DNA of 64,000 bases from Chryseobacterium artocarpi (GCF_001684975.1 NZ_MAYH01000050.1:162613-226612); one strand, 5' to 3'. Numbered from the stretch's first letter, positions 1-9,768 are shown. Numbers and translations: made by a program. Notes: generated by a model not told the origin, from the letters alone.

Positions 1-99
1 TTACAAGAATAAAGCAAAACAGCTCATAAAGATTGCAATAACCCATCTGAACACCATTTGGAAATAGTCTTTTTTTTATAACTTTACTCTAAATTTCAG

Positions 100-2415
100 T
101 TGTTGGCAAATTTCTACAAAAAAGACGCTCCCTTTAAGATTTTCATCTCATTCAAAAAGTATTTGGATGTTTTGGAACACATCCGCTATAATGATCGTCT
201 GGAATATCGTGTCAATTATGTAGAATCCCTGATAGAAAAAACCAAAAATTTCCAGGAACTGAAAGAAGGCTTTCAGGATATTTCGTTATTAGAAAAAAAT
301 GAAGAACTCATCAGACTTTTACTTGCTGATCTCTTCCCAACCGGACTTACTCATAATGAAATCAAAGCTGCTAGTATTCCGTTTTCAAATATTACTTTTA
401 ATTATACTGAACGGTTTAAAAGCATTCTTAAAGATGCCGGAAAAGACTTTGAAATAGAAATTAGAAACATAGACGATGACGAAATGTACATATTCTGTTG
501 TTGCCTTATTTTGCAAAATTATTTCAAGAAAGATATCAGAACAACCATTCCGCTTTATTTTGATATTCCGAATAAGAACGGAATCATGAAACATTATAAA
601 ATCACGGTAAACTCTGATTTTACTGAGATTTTTCCTACCGAAAGATCTAAAATTCCGACAGATGATGTTTTAGACATGCTGCTGGAGAACATGGACGATG
701 CCAAACTATGGAAAAAGTATTTTCCCTCTGAGGCATGGATTTTAAAAGGTTTTACTATTATTTCTTTAGTTGATTGCACCTCTGAAGTAGCATTATCTGA
801 TCTGAAATCAAGCATGATCAAAATTGATCTTGAAAATCTGACTCCTGATGAAAATCTCATCGAAATCTTTAAGTCTTACTTTGATGTTTCTGAACTGAAT
901 TTTGGTTTGATGCTCTTCAACAAAAAAGATCAGAAGCTGGAAAAAGTTCCTATCTACGAAAACGTTTTCACCAATCATATTCTTGACTTTTGGATCAATA
1001 CTTTTGATGAAGAAATTCGTAGAACGACTTTCAATAACTTAAGCCATAATTCCAAACCAATTGTGATTTCCAATGTGGATAATCTGGATGAAAATATTAA
1101 GCAGCTTTCCTCTTTCAGTATTTTAAAGGATAATAATATTAATAGCTTTATGGTAATTCCTATCATGCAGGATAATGAACTTCTTGCCATCATGGAATTT
1201 ACCTCACCTGTTGTCGGAAGTTTCAATGGTTTAAAGCTCAAAAAAATGGAGTTTTTCACTGATATGATGTTATTTTCACTTAACAGATTCAGTTTTGAGA
1301 AAAATTATCAGATTGAAGCTATTATCCAACGTGAATACACCTCTATTCACAACAGTGTTGTATGGAAATTCAGGAATGAAGCTGAAAAATACTTCACCGC
1401 ATCACTTGGTAAAAAAATATATACCTTAAAGGAAATTTCATTTAAAAATCTTACGCCTTTGTTTGGAGTTTCAGACATCCGTTCTTCTTCTGAAAAACGT
1501 TTCAATCTGATGCTTCAAGACATTAATCAACAAATTGAATGGCTTAAAAATATTCTGACATTAACGAATTCTGATTCAGAAAAATACCTTCTTGCCCTTG
1601 AAGTTTTCGAGAATGAGCTGAATCATGAAATTAAAGCAGATACTGAACAACGCTTTCAAAGATTATTGAGAGAGGAAATACATCCTTTTTTACAGGGGAA
1701 ACTGGAGATACGAACGTCAAAGGACATTAAATATATGATTCAAAATTACTTTGCACTCGTATTGACACAAACCGACTTATTCTATAATCACCGAAAAGAT
1801 CTTGATAATTCCATCACTTTAGTCAACAGAAAGCTGGCTGATATGTTGGATGAAAGCCAGATTAAGGCTCAACAGATTTTTCCACATTACTATGAAAGAT
1901 TCAAGTCTGATGGTGTAGAGCATAATCTTTATATCGGGCACACGATTACTCCAGACTTACATTACACTTCAAAAGTTGTTCACAAGCTAAGATACTGGCA
2001 GTTGAAAACCATCTGCAAAATGGAACTTGAATTCCAATCTTTCAAAAAAGATCTCCCTATCCAGTTGGATATTGCCTCTCTTATTTTTGTTTACAATGAG
2101 AAAATAGACATCCGTTTCAGAATGGATGAAAAACGCTTTGATGTAGACGGAGCTTATAATTCTTACTATGAGATTATCAAAAAACGTCTCGATAAAGCTC
2201 ATATTAAAGACTCTTCGGAGCGCATCACTGCTCCTGGCAAGATCACCATCGTTTATTTCGGAATGGAAAACCAGAAGGAATACCTGGAATACATTACAAA
2301 ACTTCAAAAGAAAGGTATTCTGGAACATGATGTAGAATTCCTTAAAGTTGAAGATCTACAGGGAATAACGGGATTGTTGGCGCTGAGAGTTTCATTATGT
2401 CAGGATCAATCCTGA
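100..2415 (+). CDS. GAF domain-containing protein, flavobacterial family
   Basis: A 771-residue soluble protein with no signal peptide. From memory it matches a long GAF-domain family widespread in Flavobacteriia whose members begin with a YKKD(S/A)PFK motif and carry an LLADLFP motif near residue 85. The middle part (about residues 250-400) looks like a GAF sensor fold; the rest is mostly helical. The ligand and role are unknown, and no histidine-kinase or output domain is visible. The only possible starts are the two adjacent TTG codons at 100 and 103, because an in-frame TAA at 79-81 precedes them and no ATG lies between. The gene stands alone and converges on the HD-PycTM gene. Confidence 0.75.
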   Translation: MLANFYKKDAPFKIFISFKKYLDVLEHIRYNDRLEYRVNYVESLIEKTKNFQELKEGFQDISLLEKNEELIRLLLADLFPTGLTHNEIKAASIPFSNITFNYTERFKSILKDAGKDFEIEIRNIDDDEMYIFCCCLILQNYFKKDIRTTIPLYFDIPNKNGIMKHYKITVNSDFTEIFPTERSKIPTDDVLDMLLENMDDAKLWKKYFPSEAWILKGFTIISLVDCTSEVALSDLKSSMIKIDLENLTPDENLIEIFKSYFDVSELNFGLMLFNKKDQKLEKVPIYENVFTNHILDFWINTFDEEIRRTTFNNLSHNSKPIVISNVDNLDENIKQLSSFSILKDNNINSFMVIPIMQDNELLAIMEFTSPVVGSFNGLKLKKMEFFTDMMLFSLNRFSFEKNYQIEAIIQREYTSIHNSVVWKFRNEAEKYFTASLGKKIYTLKEISFKNLTPLFGVSDIRSSSEKRFNLMLQDINQQIEWLKNILTLTNSDSEKYLLALEVFENELNHEIKADTEQRFQRLLREEIHPFLQGKLEIRTSKDIKYMIQNYFALVLTQTDLFYNHRKDLDNSITLVNRKLADMLDESQIKAQQIFPHYYERFKSDGVEHNLYIGHTITPDLHYTSKVVHKLRYWQLKTICKMELEFQSFKKDLPIQLDIASLIFVYNEKIDIRFRMDEKRFDVDGAYNSYYEIIKKRLDKAHIKDSSERITAPGKITIVYFGMENQKEYLEYITKLQKKGILEHDVEFLKVEDLQGITGLLALRVSLCQDQS

Positions 2416-2442
2416 ACAATTAACTAATCCAAACTTTATCGT

Positions 2443-2490
2443 ACAAAAAAACTGCTTCGAGTAAGTTTTATTTAATCCTATCAGAAGCAG
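2443..2490 (-). terminator. Intrinsic terminator of the HD-PycTM gene
   Basis: A CTGCTTC/GAAGCAG stem (2452-2458 with 2484-2490) has a 25-nt loop and is followed on the minus strand by a run of seven T. It lies 23 bp past the stop of the gene at 2513. The long loop makes this a moderate call. Confidence 0.5.
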
Positions 2491-2512
2491 CTCTATTTTA
2501 TGTTTTTTTCAA

Positions 2513-3688
2513 TTAAAGGCTTAGAAAAGCAAATCCAAAAGACAATACGGAAATAATAATCCCTGCCATAAAGATTTTATAAGTAATTGATAACAGTTTA
2601 TATTTTCTATCTAAAACTTTTCCTAGATAATACAAATCCTTCACCATAGAATCATAAATATAGTCTCTATCCTTGATCAGGTCTTTCATTGCATTATGAT
2701 AATCATCAAACAGCATTTGTTGGAAATTTCCGAAGAATAAAAGATTTACCTTTCTGTTGGCGATATCCTGAGAAGTAAATGTTGTTTTAGTTACATTCGG
2801 TTTTGTGGATAAAATTGCAAATATAATGGTCAAAACACTTGATAATAACAATATAAAACTCGGAAGAATAAGGTGTGAATTTTTCGGAGCATCAAGCTTA
2901 GGAACCAATACAGAAAGACAAACCGAAATAATGATTGCATTTACAGACAACAGAATATTAGCTTTACTGTCCGCAATATCACTTAATCTTGTGTGATTGT
3001 TAAGCGTAACTCTGAAAAGAGTATCTACACTTCTGTCCGATTTCTCTTTATCTTTTTTGTTATCGGATTTACTATCGGAGCTGTCTTTCTTTTCCTCTTC
3101 TTTCATTAATTTTTTTTCAATTTTCTTGATATTTTTCTTTTTCAAAGGCTCCCAGTTTTCCTTTGCATAATCTGTGTAAAAATGATGCTTGTTTTTCAGC
3201 ATATCAAGATTTCCGGCATTCCATTCATCATTAGAAAAACATTTTACGTTGGTAAGCTCCCACTCTTTTCTCAGGCAATCTGAAATATCATTATAATCGT
3301 GTCCTGCAAAATGACTGAAGTCAGCATCTTTCACAATTTTTTCCAATAAATTCTGAGGTTCGTAGGTAATTTTAGTCGCAAGAATCAGTTTTTCTACATC
3401 TGAAATATAGCTTTCCTGATAGTTTTCCTGTTGTAAAAAGCCTTTCATAATTTCCACGCTTCTTTCTTCATGATTCTGGGCACATTCTATATACCCGGTA
3501 TCATGAAACCATAACGCTACAAGAACTTTCTCCTGATCCTCTTTAGAAACAGGCGTGTTCTTCATGATTTCCTCAGCCTTATTGACCGTATAGGCAGTAT
3601 GAATAAAATTATGATAAAAATATACTGAAGATAACTTATCTTTGAATAAGGTTTCAACATAATTTTTAGCTTTGTCTAGAATGTTCAT
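2513..3688 (-). CDS. HD-domain phosphohydrolase fused to Pycsar effector-like (PycTM/DUF5706) membrane domain
   Basis: Residues about 1-180 form an HD-type metal phosphohydrolase: YHNFIH (H26, H30), the HD pair H62-D63 in WFHDTGY, H73 and the distal D121/D123 in KDADFSHF. A very Lys/Glu/Ser-rich linker (about 184-219) follows. Residues about 222-391 match the Pycsar effector family, with a charged helix RLSDIADSKAN leading into a first membrane segment (about 244-263), a second at 273-293 and a third at 371-390. In Pycsar defence such membrane domains respond to cCMP or cUMP made by a neighbouring PycC cyclase and damage the inner membrane. No cyclase gene lies nearby, and the HD domain could instead hydrolyse the ligand. 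ATG start, with a 26-bp divergent gap to the next gene. Confidence 0.8.
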   Translation of the reverse strand: MNILDKAKNYVETLFKDKLSSVYFYHNFIHTAYTVNKAEEIMKNTPVSKEDQEKVLVALWFHDTGYIECAQNHEERSVEIMKGFLQQENYQESYISDVEKLILATKITYEPQNLLEKIVKDADFSHFAGHDYNDISDCLRKEWELTNVKCFSNDEWNAGNLDMLKNKHHFYTDYAKENWEPLKKKNIKKIEKKLMKEEEKKDSSDSKSDNKKDKEKSDRSVDTLFRVTLNNHTRLSDIADSKANILLSVNAIIISVCLSVLVPKLDAPKNSHLILPSFILLLSSVLTIIFAILSTKPNVTKTTFTSQDIANRKVNLLFFGNFQQMLFDDYHNAMKDLIKDRDYIYDSMVKDLYYLGKVLDRKYKLLSITYKIFMAGIIISVLSFGFAFLSL

Positions 3689-3714
3689 TCCTGAATTTTT
3701 GTTAATGTAAATTT

Positions 3715-6700
3715 ATGAATTTATCCTTTAAAACTCATCTAAAAAATACTTCTATTGTTCTGAGAACAGTCATGTCCGCCGGAGTAATGTATTCCTGTGC
3801 AACATATAACGTACAAAAGGGCAAAAACTTATTCGAAGTAAAAGATTCCGAGATAAAATCTGAAAATGACTTTAAAATTTTCCTGATCGGGGATGCCGGA
3901 AACGCGGATGAACCACAGGCACAAAAAACATTAAATCTGTTGAAAGGCAAACTGGATTCTGCCGACAGCAATTCTATGCTGATCTTTCTGGGTGATAATA
4001 TTTATCCCAACGGAATGCCTAAAGAAACAGACAAAGATTATGAGTTAGCAAAACAAAAACTCGAAAATCAACTTTCTATTACCAAAAATTTTAAAGGGAA
4101 AACCCTTGTAATCCCTGGAAATCATGATTGGTATAATGGCTTGGATAGGTTAAATGCACAGGAAGCATTCGTGAAAAAATATTTTGATGATAAAAAAGCT
4201 TTCCTTCCCAAAAACGGCTGTCCAATTGATGATATCAACATTACCAAAGATATTAAGTTAATTGCTATTGATACGGAATGGGTTATTGCCAATTGGGATA
4301 ATTACCCTGGAATCAATAAAAACTGTAATATCAAAACCCGTGAAGATTTCTTTACGGAATTTAAAGATCTTATCATTAAAAATCAGGGTAAGAGAATTAT
4401 AGTTGCTCTTCATCATCCTATCATAAGCAGTGGAACGCATGCCGGATTTCATTCTGCAAAGTCACATCTTTTCCCACTCAAAAGTAAAGTTCCGGTACCT
4501 GTTGTCGCAAGTATGATCAATATCCTTCGAAGCTCTTCAGGAATAAGCCCGGCGGACCTCAACAATCCACACTATGCCGATCTTGCCAATAGACTAAAAA
4601 GTTTAGTTCAGGATAAAGAAAATATTATTTTTGTTTCCGGACATGACCATAATTTACAATATCATGAAGATGGAAATATCAGACAAATCATTAGTGGAGC
4701 TGGTTCAAAAACAGATCCGTCTACCATTGCAGAAAAAACAGATTTCTCTTACGGTGGAAATGGTTTTGCTGTTTTGAATATAAGAAAAGACCAGAGTACT
4801 GATGTAGAATATTTCTCTACAAAAAATGAAGAATTAAAAAAACTGACTCAGATTTCTGTGATTTCCAAACCGGATGTATTTGTAAATAATTTTCCTAATA
4901 CATTTCCTTCAACCTTCTCATCAAGCATCTACCCGGTTCAGCTTACCCAAAAAGGAGGTGTTTACCGATGGTTATGGGGAGAACATTACAGGAAGTATTA
5001 CGGAATTCCTATTGAAGCTCCTATAGCCAATCTTTCCGAACTTAATGGAGGTTATATTCCATTTAGGGAAGGCGGTGGAAACCAATCGAACAGTTTAAGG
5101 TTATTAGCCCCGGACGGGCAGGAATTTGTGATGCGCGGAGTAAAAAAGAGTGCCGTAAGATTCCTTAACAATATGGCTTTCACAAAGAGTACTTTCGGAG
5201 AAGAACTTACGGATACATTCCCTGAAAAATTCCTTTTGGATTTTTATACGACCAATCACCCGTTCACTCCGTTTTCAGTTGGAAATATGGCGGAAAAACT
5301 AAACATTTTTCACAGTAATCCGAAACTGTATTATATTCCTAAACAAAAGACTTTAGACCGATATAATCAAAATTACGGTGATGAAATGTATATGATAGAA
5401 GAACGTTTCTCATCGGATCCGAAAACACTTGCTTATCTGAATAATGCCAAAGATATTCTTTCAACAGATGATGTTCTGAAAAACCTCAGCAAGAACACCA
5501 AATATTCTGTGGATAAGGAATCCTATATCAGAGCAAGACTTTTTGATATGCTGATTGGTGACTGGGACAGACATTCCGATCAATGGAAATGGGCAGAATA
5601 TGAAGATGGAGATAAAATTATCTACAAACCAATCCCTAAAGACAGAGATCAGGCATTCAGTAAATATGACGGAGCTGCATTTAGGCTGATTATGAATGTT
5701 CCTGCAATTCGACATATGAAAACCTTTACAGATGACATCAGCAGTGTAAAATGGCTGGCTATGGAACCATATCCAATGGATCTGGTATTCTTAAAAGGTT
5801 CTACACAGGAAGAATGGGAGACCCAGGCAAAATACATTCAGGAGCATTTAACAGATGCGGATATTGATGATACATTCCATAATCTTCCAAAAGAAGTACA
5901 GGACGAAACAATTGCAGATATTCAAAGAAAACTGAAATTAAGAAAAACAAAACTACAGAAATACGCTACCGATTATTACAATGTATTACAGGAAAAAGTA
6001 CCTTTAGCCGGGACTATAAATCCTGATAAATTCGTCATTACCAAAAAAGGACACTCTGTACAGGTACAACAATATAAATTAGGAAAAAATAAGGATAAAA
6101 ATGAGCTTGTTTTTGATAAAACCTATCATGATTCAAAAACAAAAGAACTTTGGATCTACGGTCTTGAAGATGATGATGTCTATGAAGTAGTAGGAATCGG
6201 AAGACCTAAAATGAACATCCGTCTAATTGGAGGAAATAATCATGATGTTTATAAAGTTGAAGATGGCAGAAAAGTAAAAATTTATGATTTTGCTTCTCAG
6301 AAAAACACATATAGAGAAGCTGGTAATGCAACTAAAAATATTTCGGACGATTATGAAATCAACACTTATAATTATAAGCATCCGAAATACAATGCTGTAG
6401 CAGGTTATCCCAACGCAGATTACAACCCCGATGACGGAGTAATCCTGGGAATGCTTGTCAATTATACAGTTAACAATTTCATCCGTGATCCCTTTACTCA
6501 AAAACATAGTTTAAAAGCTAATTTTTATACTGCTACAGCAGGTTTCAGTCTTGTTTATAAGGGAATTTTCAAGAAAGCTATTTCTGGATGGGATTTTAAC
6601 TTAGATGCAGCTTATACGACTCCGAGGTTTTCCCAGAACTTCTTTGGACTTTCCAACGAAAGTGTTTATGATAAAGAAAATACGGAAAGAGAATACAACA

Positions 6701-7434
6701 GAGCAAGGATTTCCAAATTCAATGTTGCTCCATCCATTTCTCAGAAAACATGGATGAATTTCAATCACCAGATTCAGCTTACTTTTGAAGATAATAAAGT
6801 ACAGCGAAAAGACGGCAGATTTATCAATCAGTCGCCTGATGTACGACCTGAAGTTTTCGACAGTCAGCAATTTTTAGGAGCCAACTATACATTCAGCTAT
6901 AAAAATGCAGATAACGTCGCTTTTCCTACCTTAGGAATGGAATTAATGTTAAATGCAGACTGGAAAGCTACGTTCTCAAATTTCAACAGAAACTTCCTGA
7001 CTCTGAAAGGTCGATTGGCAATTGATCATAGAATTGATAAGAAAGGAATTTTTGTATTTGCCAATGCCAGCAATGCCATGTGGATCAATAATCATAATTT
7101 TGAATTCTATCAGGCGGCAGCTATTGGTGGTAACAACGGAATGAGAGCCTTCCGAAATGAAAGATTCTCAGGAAGATCATACTTCGTCAATAATTCTGAA
7201 ATACGATGGGATTTTGGAAGAGTTAGAAATAATATCGTTCCAGCCAATATGGGAATTCTTGTAGGCTACGATATCGGACGTGTATGGAATGACGGAGAAG
7301 ACTCAAGAAAATGGCACCAATCTGTAGGAGCCGGAGTATGGCTGAGCATCGTGGAAATGATGTCTGCAAGATTAAATTATTTCTATGGCGCAGATGGCGG
7401 AAGAATATCTGCCGGTGTAGGAATGAAGTTTTAA
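3715..7434 (+). CDS. Lipoprotein: calcineurin-like metallophosphoesterase fused to outer-membrane beta-barrel
   Basis: A 1239-residue envelope protein. A lipoprotein-type signal ends at C28 (MYSCATY). Residues about 52-330 are a metallophosphoesterase with the full metal-site series: GDAGN (D60), LGDN (92-95), GNHDW (135-139), HHP and GHDHN. A long middle region follows. The last about 370 residues resemble the BamA/surface-antigen (D15) barrel: alternating strands, the IGGNNGMRAFRNERFSG signature and a terminal Phe (GVGMKF), as BAM-inserted barrels have. The fusion suggests a surface or periplasmic phosphatase anchored to its own barrel; the substrate is unknown. Similar fusions are known in Bacteroidota. 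The start ATG at 3715 lies close to the divergent HD-PycTM gene. Confidence 0.85.
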   Translation: MNLSFKTHLKNTSIVLRTVMSAGVMYSCATYNVQKGKNLFEVKDSEIKSENDFKIFLIGDAGNADEPQAQKTLNLLKGKLDSADSNSMLIFLGDNIYPNGMPKETDKDYELAKQKLENQLSITKNFKGKTLVIPGNHDWYNGLDRLNAQEAFVKKYFDDKKAFLPKNGCPIDDINITKDIKLIAIDTEWVIANWDNYPGINKNCNIKTREDFFTEFKDLIIKNQGKRIIVALHHPIISSGTHAGFHSAKSHLFPLKSKVPVPVVASMINILRSSSGISPADLNNPHYADLANRLKSLVQDKENIIFVSGHDHNLQYHEDGNIRQIISGAGSKTDPSTIAEKTDFSYGGNGFAVLNIRKDQSTDVEYFSTKNEELKKLTQISVISKPDVFVNNFPNTFPSTFSSSIYPVQLTQKGGVYRWLWGEHYRKYYGIPIEAPIANLSELNGGYIPFREGGGNQSNSLRLLAPDGQEFVMRGVKKSAVRFLNNMAFTKSTFGEELTDTFPEKFLLDFYTTNHPFTPFSVGNMAEKLNIFHSNPKLYYIPKQKTLDRYNQNYGDEMYMIEERFSSDPKTLAYLNNAKDILSTDDVLKNLSKNTKYSVDKESYIRARLFDMLIGDWDRHSDQWKWAEYEDGDKIIYKPIPKDRDQAFSKYDGAAFRLIMNVPAIRHMKTFTDDISSVKWLAMEPYPMDLVFLKGSTQEEWETQAKYIQEHLTDADIDDTFHNLPKEVQDETIADIQRKLKLRKTKLQKYATDYYNVLQEKVPLAGTINPDKFVITKKGHSVQVQQYKLGKNKDKNELVFDKTYHDSKTKELWIYGLEDDDVYEVVGIGRPKMNIRLIGGNNHDVYKVEDGRKVKIYDFASQKNTYREAGNATKNISDDYEINTYNYKHPKYNAVAGYPNADYNPDDGVILGMLVNYTVNNFIRDPFTQKHSLKANFYTATAGFSLVYKGIFKKAISGWDFNLDAAYTTPRFSQNFFGLSNESVYDKENTEREYNRARISKFNVAPSISQKTWMNFNHQIQLTFEDNKVQRKDGRFINQSPDVRPEVFDSQQFLGANYTFSYKNADNVAFPTLGMELMLNADWKATFSNFNRNFLTLKGRLAIDHRIDKKGIFVFANASNAMWINNHNFEFYQAAAIGGNNGMRAFRNERFSGRSYFVNNSEIRWDFGRVRNNIVPANMGILVGYDIGRVWNDGEDSRKWHQSVGAGVWLSIVEMMSARLNYFYGADGGRISAGVGMKF

Positions 7435-7463
7435 ATGAACACCAATATCAAACATAATAAAAA

Positions 7464-7940
7464 ATGAAAAGTCCCATCTTACCGATCAGTTTTATTTTTC
7501 TGTTAATCAATATTAATTGTAATCATCAGAGTAAAAATGAAAGTGCTTCTCCAAAAACGGTAGCATCCTCACAACAGAGTAAAATTGAGAAAATACAATT
7601 AACAGAACAGACAAGAGGAAGTAATACCATTATTACTTACACTCCCTCATCTAAACTAAGCTCCTATAATGGTGAGGAAAGCAATTCCCCAATGTCTGCA
7701 TCCGAATGGGGAAAAATCACAAAACAGGCAGAAGCAATAGATTTATCTAAAATCTCCACACTTCAGTCTCCTACTACAGACAGATATACGGATCGAGCTC
7801 TGATAGCGACTATTATCATCACCAGTAATGGTACAACTTACACCTCAGCAAGCTTTGATTCTGGGAAACCACCTAAAGAACTTGAGGAATTGTATAATTC
7901 AATTCAGCCATTGAAGAAAGTTCAGAAAAGAAAATTTTAA
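7464..7940 (+). CDS. Small putative lipoprotein of unknown function
   Basis: 158 residues with an N-terminal hydrophobic stretch and a lipobox-like end at C19 (ININCNH), then a Ser/Gln-rich linker. I recognise no domain. It follows the metallophosphoesterase-barrel gene by 29 bp and is closed by a strong terminator, so the two are probably co-transcribed and both act in the envelope. Confidence 0.6.
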   Translation: MKSPILPISFIFLLININCNHQSKNESASPKTVASSQQSKIEKIQLTEQTRGSNTIITYTPSSKLSSYNGEESNSPMSASEWGKITKQAEAIDLSKISTLQSPTTDRYTDRALIATIIITSNGTTYTSASFDSGKPPKELEELYNSIQPLKKVQKRKF

Positions 7941-7952
7941 TTTCAGCATAAA

Positions 7953-7978
7953 AAAACCACAGAATGTTCTGTGGTTTT
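7953..7978. terminator. Bidirectional intrinsic terminator
   Basis: A perfect 12-bp stem, AAAACCACAGAA/TTCTGTGGTTTT, with a minimal loop and T- and A-rich flanks. It closes the plus-strand transcript ending at 7940 and could also serve the minus-strand gene ending at 8067. Confidence 0.85.
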
Positions 7979-8066
7979 ATCTTTTATTATAATGAAATAA
8001 GAAAGTATAACCTGGTCAATTGCAGTATAACTATAAGTTCATTGACGAATTGAAGCCAAGCATTTT

Positions 8067-8942
8067 TTACTGGTTTAGTAAAAATTTATACACATTTCCG
8101 CCTTCCTCTTTTCCTTTCTCGTCAGCAATCATTAACGTTTTATCATCGAAGAATACAATGGCTTCTTTTTGAGAGTTATGATTCAATGAGATTTTCTCAA
8201 TATTTGCTGTATTGAAGTTATCAGGAGTAAATCCTGTAAGAACATGTACATTTTTATGGGTCAGTAATACAATCTTATCTTTTGTACTGTTAATTGTAGC
8301 AGAAGTAATCGCTGCATCATTGTATCCACCCTGAAGCTTTAATTTCCCAATCAACTTTGCTTCAAAAGCACCTTCTTTGTTAGGAACTTTAAACACCAGG
8401 AATGTTCCGTCAAAACCTTTACTTCTGTTTTTTGTAAACAGGTAAAAATTGCCATCCATTTCTACAAAACCTTCACAATCGTATAGAAGATTTGATTTTT
8501 TTGGTGGAAACTCTGTTTGCCCTTCATAATGAAATTTAGTTGTCTGAATAACTTTTGTGGTTGCTTGAGCAGCATCTTTCAGATCAGTTTTCAAAATAGC
8601 AAGATCCTGTCTGTTATTATCATTATTACCAAAATCTCCGATATAAATATTTCCCTGTACATCAGAAATAATATCTTCCCAATCTGTATTTTCAGCGTTT
8701 TCTACGGGCACTTTGGCAAGCATTTCTCCTTTTTCATTAAGACCATAAATTGCATTTTTATTTCCTCTGTCCTCTATTACCCAGATCGTTTTTTTATCTT
8801 TTGATAAAGTAATACCAGAAACTTCCTTTAGCTTTTTAGGTAAAGAAAATTGCAGTTGCAGATCATCTCCTGACGCAGGTGAATTTTGAGCTTTAGGGTT
8901 ACAGCTTAATAAAAATAGAGGTAGTATAAGAAGTCTTAGCAT
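8067..8942 (-). CDS. Putative beta-propeller lipoprotein (SdiA-regulated-like)
   Basis: About 291 residues from the ATG at 8942, which is followed directly by a lipoprotein signal (MLRLLILPLFLLSC, Cys14). An in-frame extension upstream would overlap mazG and lacks signal-peptide character, so I reject it. The mature protein has repeated beta-blade-like segments (KEVSGITLSKD, IWVIEDRGN, GNIYIGDFGNNDN, YDCEGFVEMDGNFYLFTKN) resembling SdiA-regulated/YjiK-type propellers. The function is unknown. It is the last gene of the ruvX-def-DUF5606-mazG direction, with a 58-bp gap after mazG. Confidence 0.65.
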   Translation of the reverse strand: MLRLLILPLFLLSCNPKAQNSPASGDDLQLQFSLPKKLKEVSGITLSKDKKTIWVIEDRGNKNAIYGLNEKGEMLAKVPVENAENTDWEDIISDVQGNIYIGDFGNNDNNRQDLAILKTDLKDAAQATTKVIQTTKFHYEGQTEFPPKKSNLLYDCEGFVEMDGNFYLFTKNRSKGFDGTFLVFKVPNKEGAFEAKLIGKLKLQGGYNDAAITSATINSTKDKIVLLTHKNVHVLTGFTPDNFNTANIEKISLNHNSQKEAIVFFDDKTLMIADEKGKEEGGNVYKFLLNQ

Positions 8943-9000
8943 GTGTTGTGGTTTTAATTTAAACTGAAAATAAGAAGCATTAATTGTTCCTATTAAGAAA

Positions 9001-9768
9001 CTATTGTAATTGTTTTGCTTTTTCCCAAAGAACATCCATTTCTTCCAGCGTCATATCCGCCAGCTTAGCATTTTGTTCTTCAGCAAGCCCTTCCATTTTT
9101 TGAAATCTTGAAATAAACTTCAGGTTTGTTCTTTCCAGGGCGGAGTCCGGGTTAATTCCGGAGATTCTTGCATAATTAATCAATGAAAAAAATACATCTC
9201 CCAGCTCCTGTTCTTTTTTATCCAGGTCTGTTTCAGCATGAAATTCCTGGATTTCTTCATCTACTTTTTTCCACGCATCTTCTGCATCGTGAAACTCAAA
9301 GCCGATTCCTTTCACCTTATCCTGAATTCTGTAAGCTTTGACCAGGCTTGGTAAACTTTTCGGAACACCTCCAAGAATAGATTTATTTCCTTCTTTTAAT
9401 TTCAGCTTTTCCCAGTTCTGCTTTACTTCTTCTTCATCTTTCACTTCAGTATCACCATAAATATGCGGATGACGGAAGATGAGTTTTTCATTAAGAGAAT
9501 TAATAACATCTGCTATATCAAAGCTTTCTTTTTCAGAACCTATTTTAGAATAAAAAACCAGATGAAGCAAAACATCACCTAATTCTTTTTTGATTTCCTG
9601 TAAATCTTCCTGTAAAATAGCATCAGACAATTCATAAGTTTCTTCAAGGGTAAGATGCCTCAATGACTGCAACGTCTGTTTCTGATCCCACGGGCATTTC
9701 TCACGCAGATCATCCATAATATCCAACAACCTTCCGAATGCTTCTAGTTTCTCCTGTTTTGTATTCAT
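9001..9768 (-). CDS. mazG: Nucleoside triphosphate pyrophosphohydrolase MazG
   Basis: About 255 residues. Two tandem all-alpha MazG modules are visible, with the first metal-binding set LEETYEL and ELGDVLLHL and a second ELGDVFFSL. The CPWD motif near residue 30 is diagnostic of the housekeeping MazG family. It hydrolyses (d)NTPs, including non-canonical ones, to NMP and pyrophosphate. I chose the ATG at 9768; a TTG five codons upstream is also in frame. It is separated from the upstream DUF5606 gene by a terminator-like hairpin. Confidence 0.9.
   Translation of the reverse strand: MNTKQEKLEAFGRLLDIMDDLREKCPWDQKQTLQSLRHLTLEETYELSDAILQEDLQEIKKELGDVLLHLVFYSKIGSEKESFDIADVINSLNEKLIFRHPHIYGDTEVKDEEEVKQNWEKLKLKEGNKSILGGVPKSLPSLVKAYRIQDKVKGIGFEFHDAEDAWKKVDEEIQEFHAETDLDKKEQELGDVFFSLINYARISGINPDSALERTNLKFISRFQKMEGLAEEQNAKLADMTLEEMDVLWEKAKQLQ

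Noticed and set aside
1..99. Minus-strand hydrophobic peptide (..WVIAIFMSCFALFL) ending at base 1-3
   Set aside because: Only about 20 codons from any start, with an in-frame stop just upstream; no support for a gene, and the window edge hides context.
2805..2996. 63-codon frame inside the HD-PycTM gene on the other strand
   Set aside because: Entirely antisense to a membrane segment of a convincing gene; no start signal.
2513..3688. Complete Pycsar defence operon
   Set aside because: No PycC-type cyclase next to the gene; neighbours are a GAF protein and a metallophosphoesterase-barrel protein.
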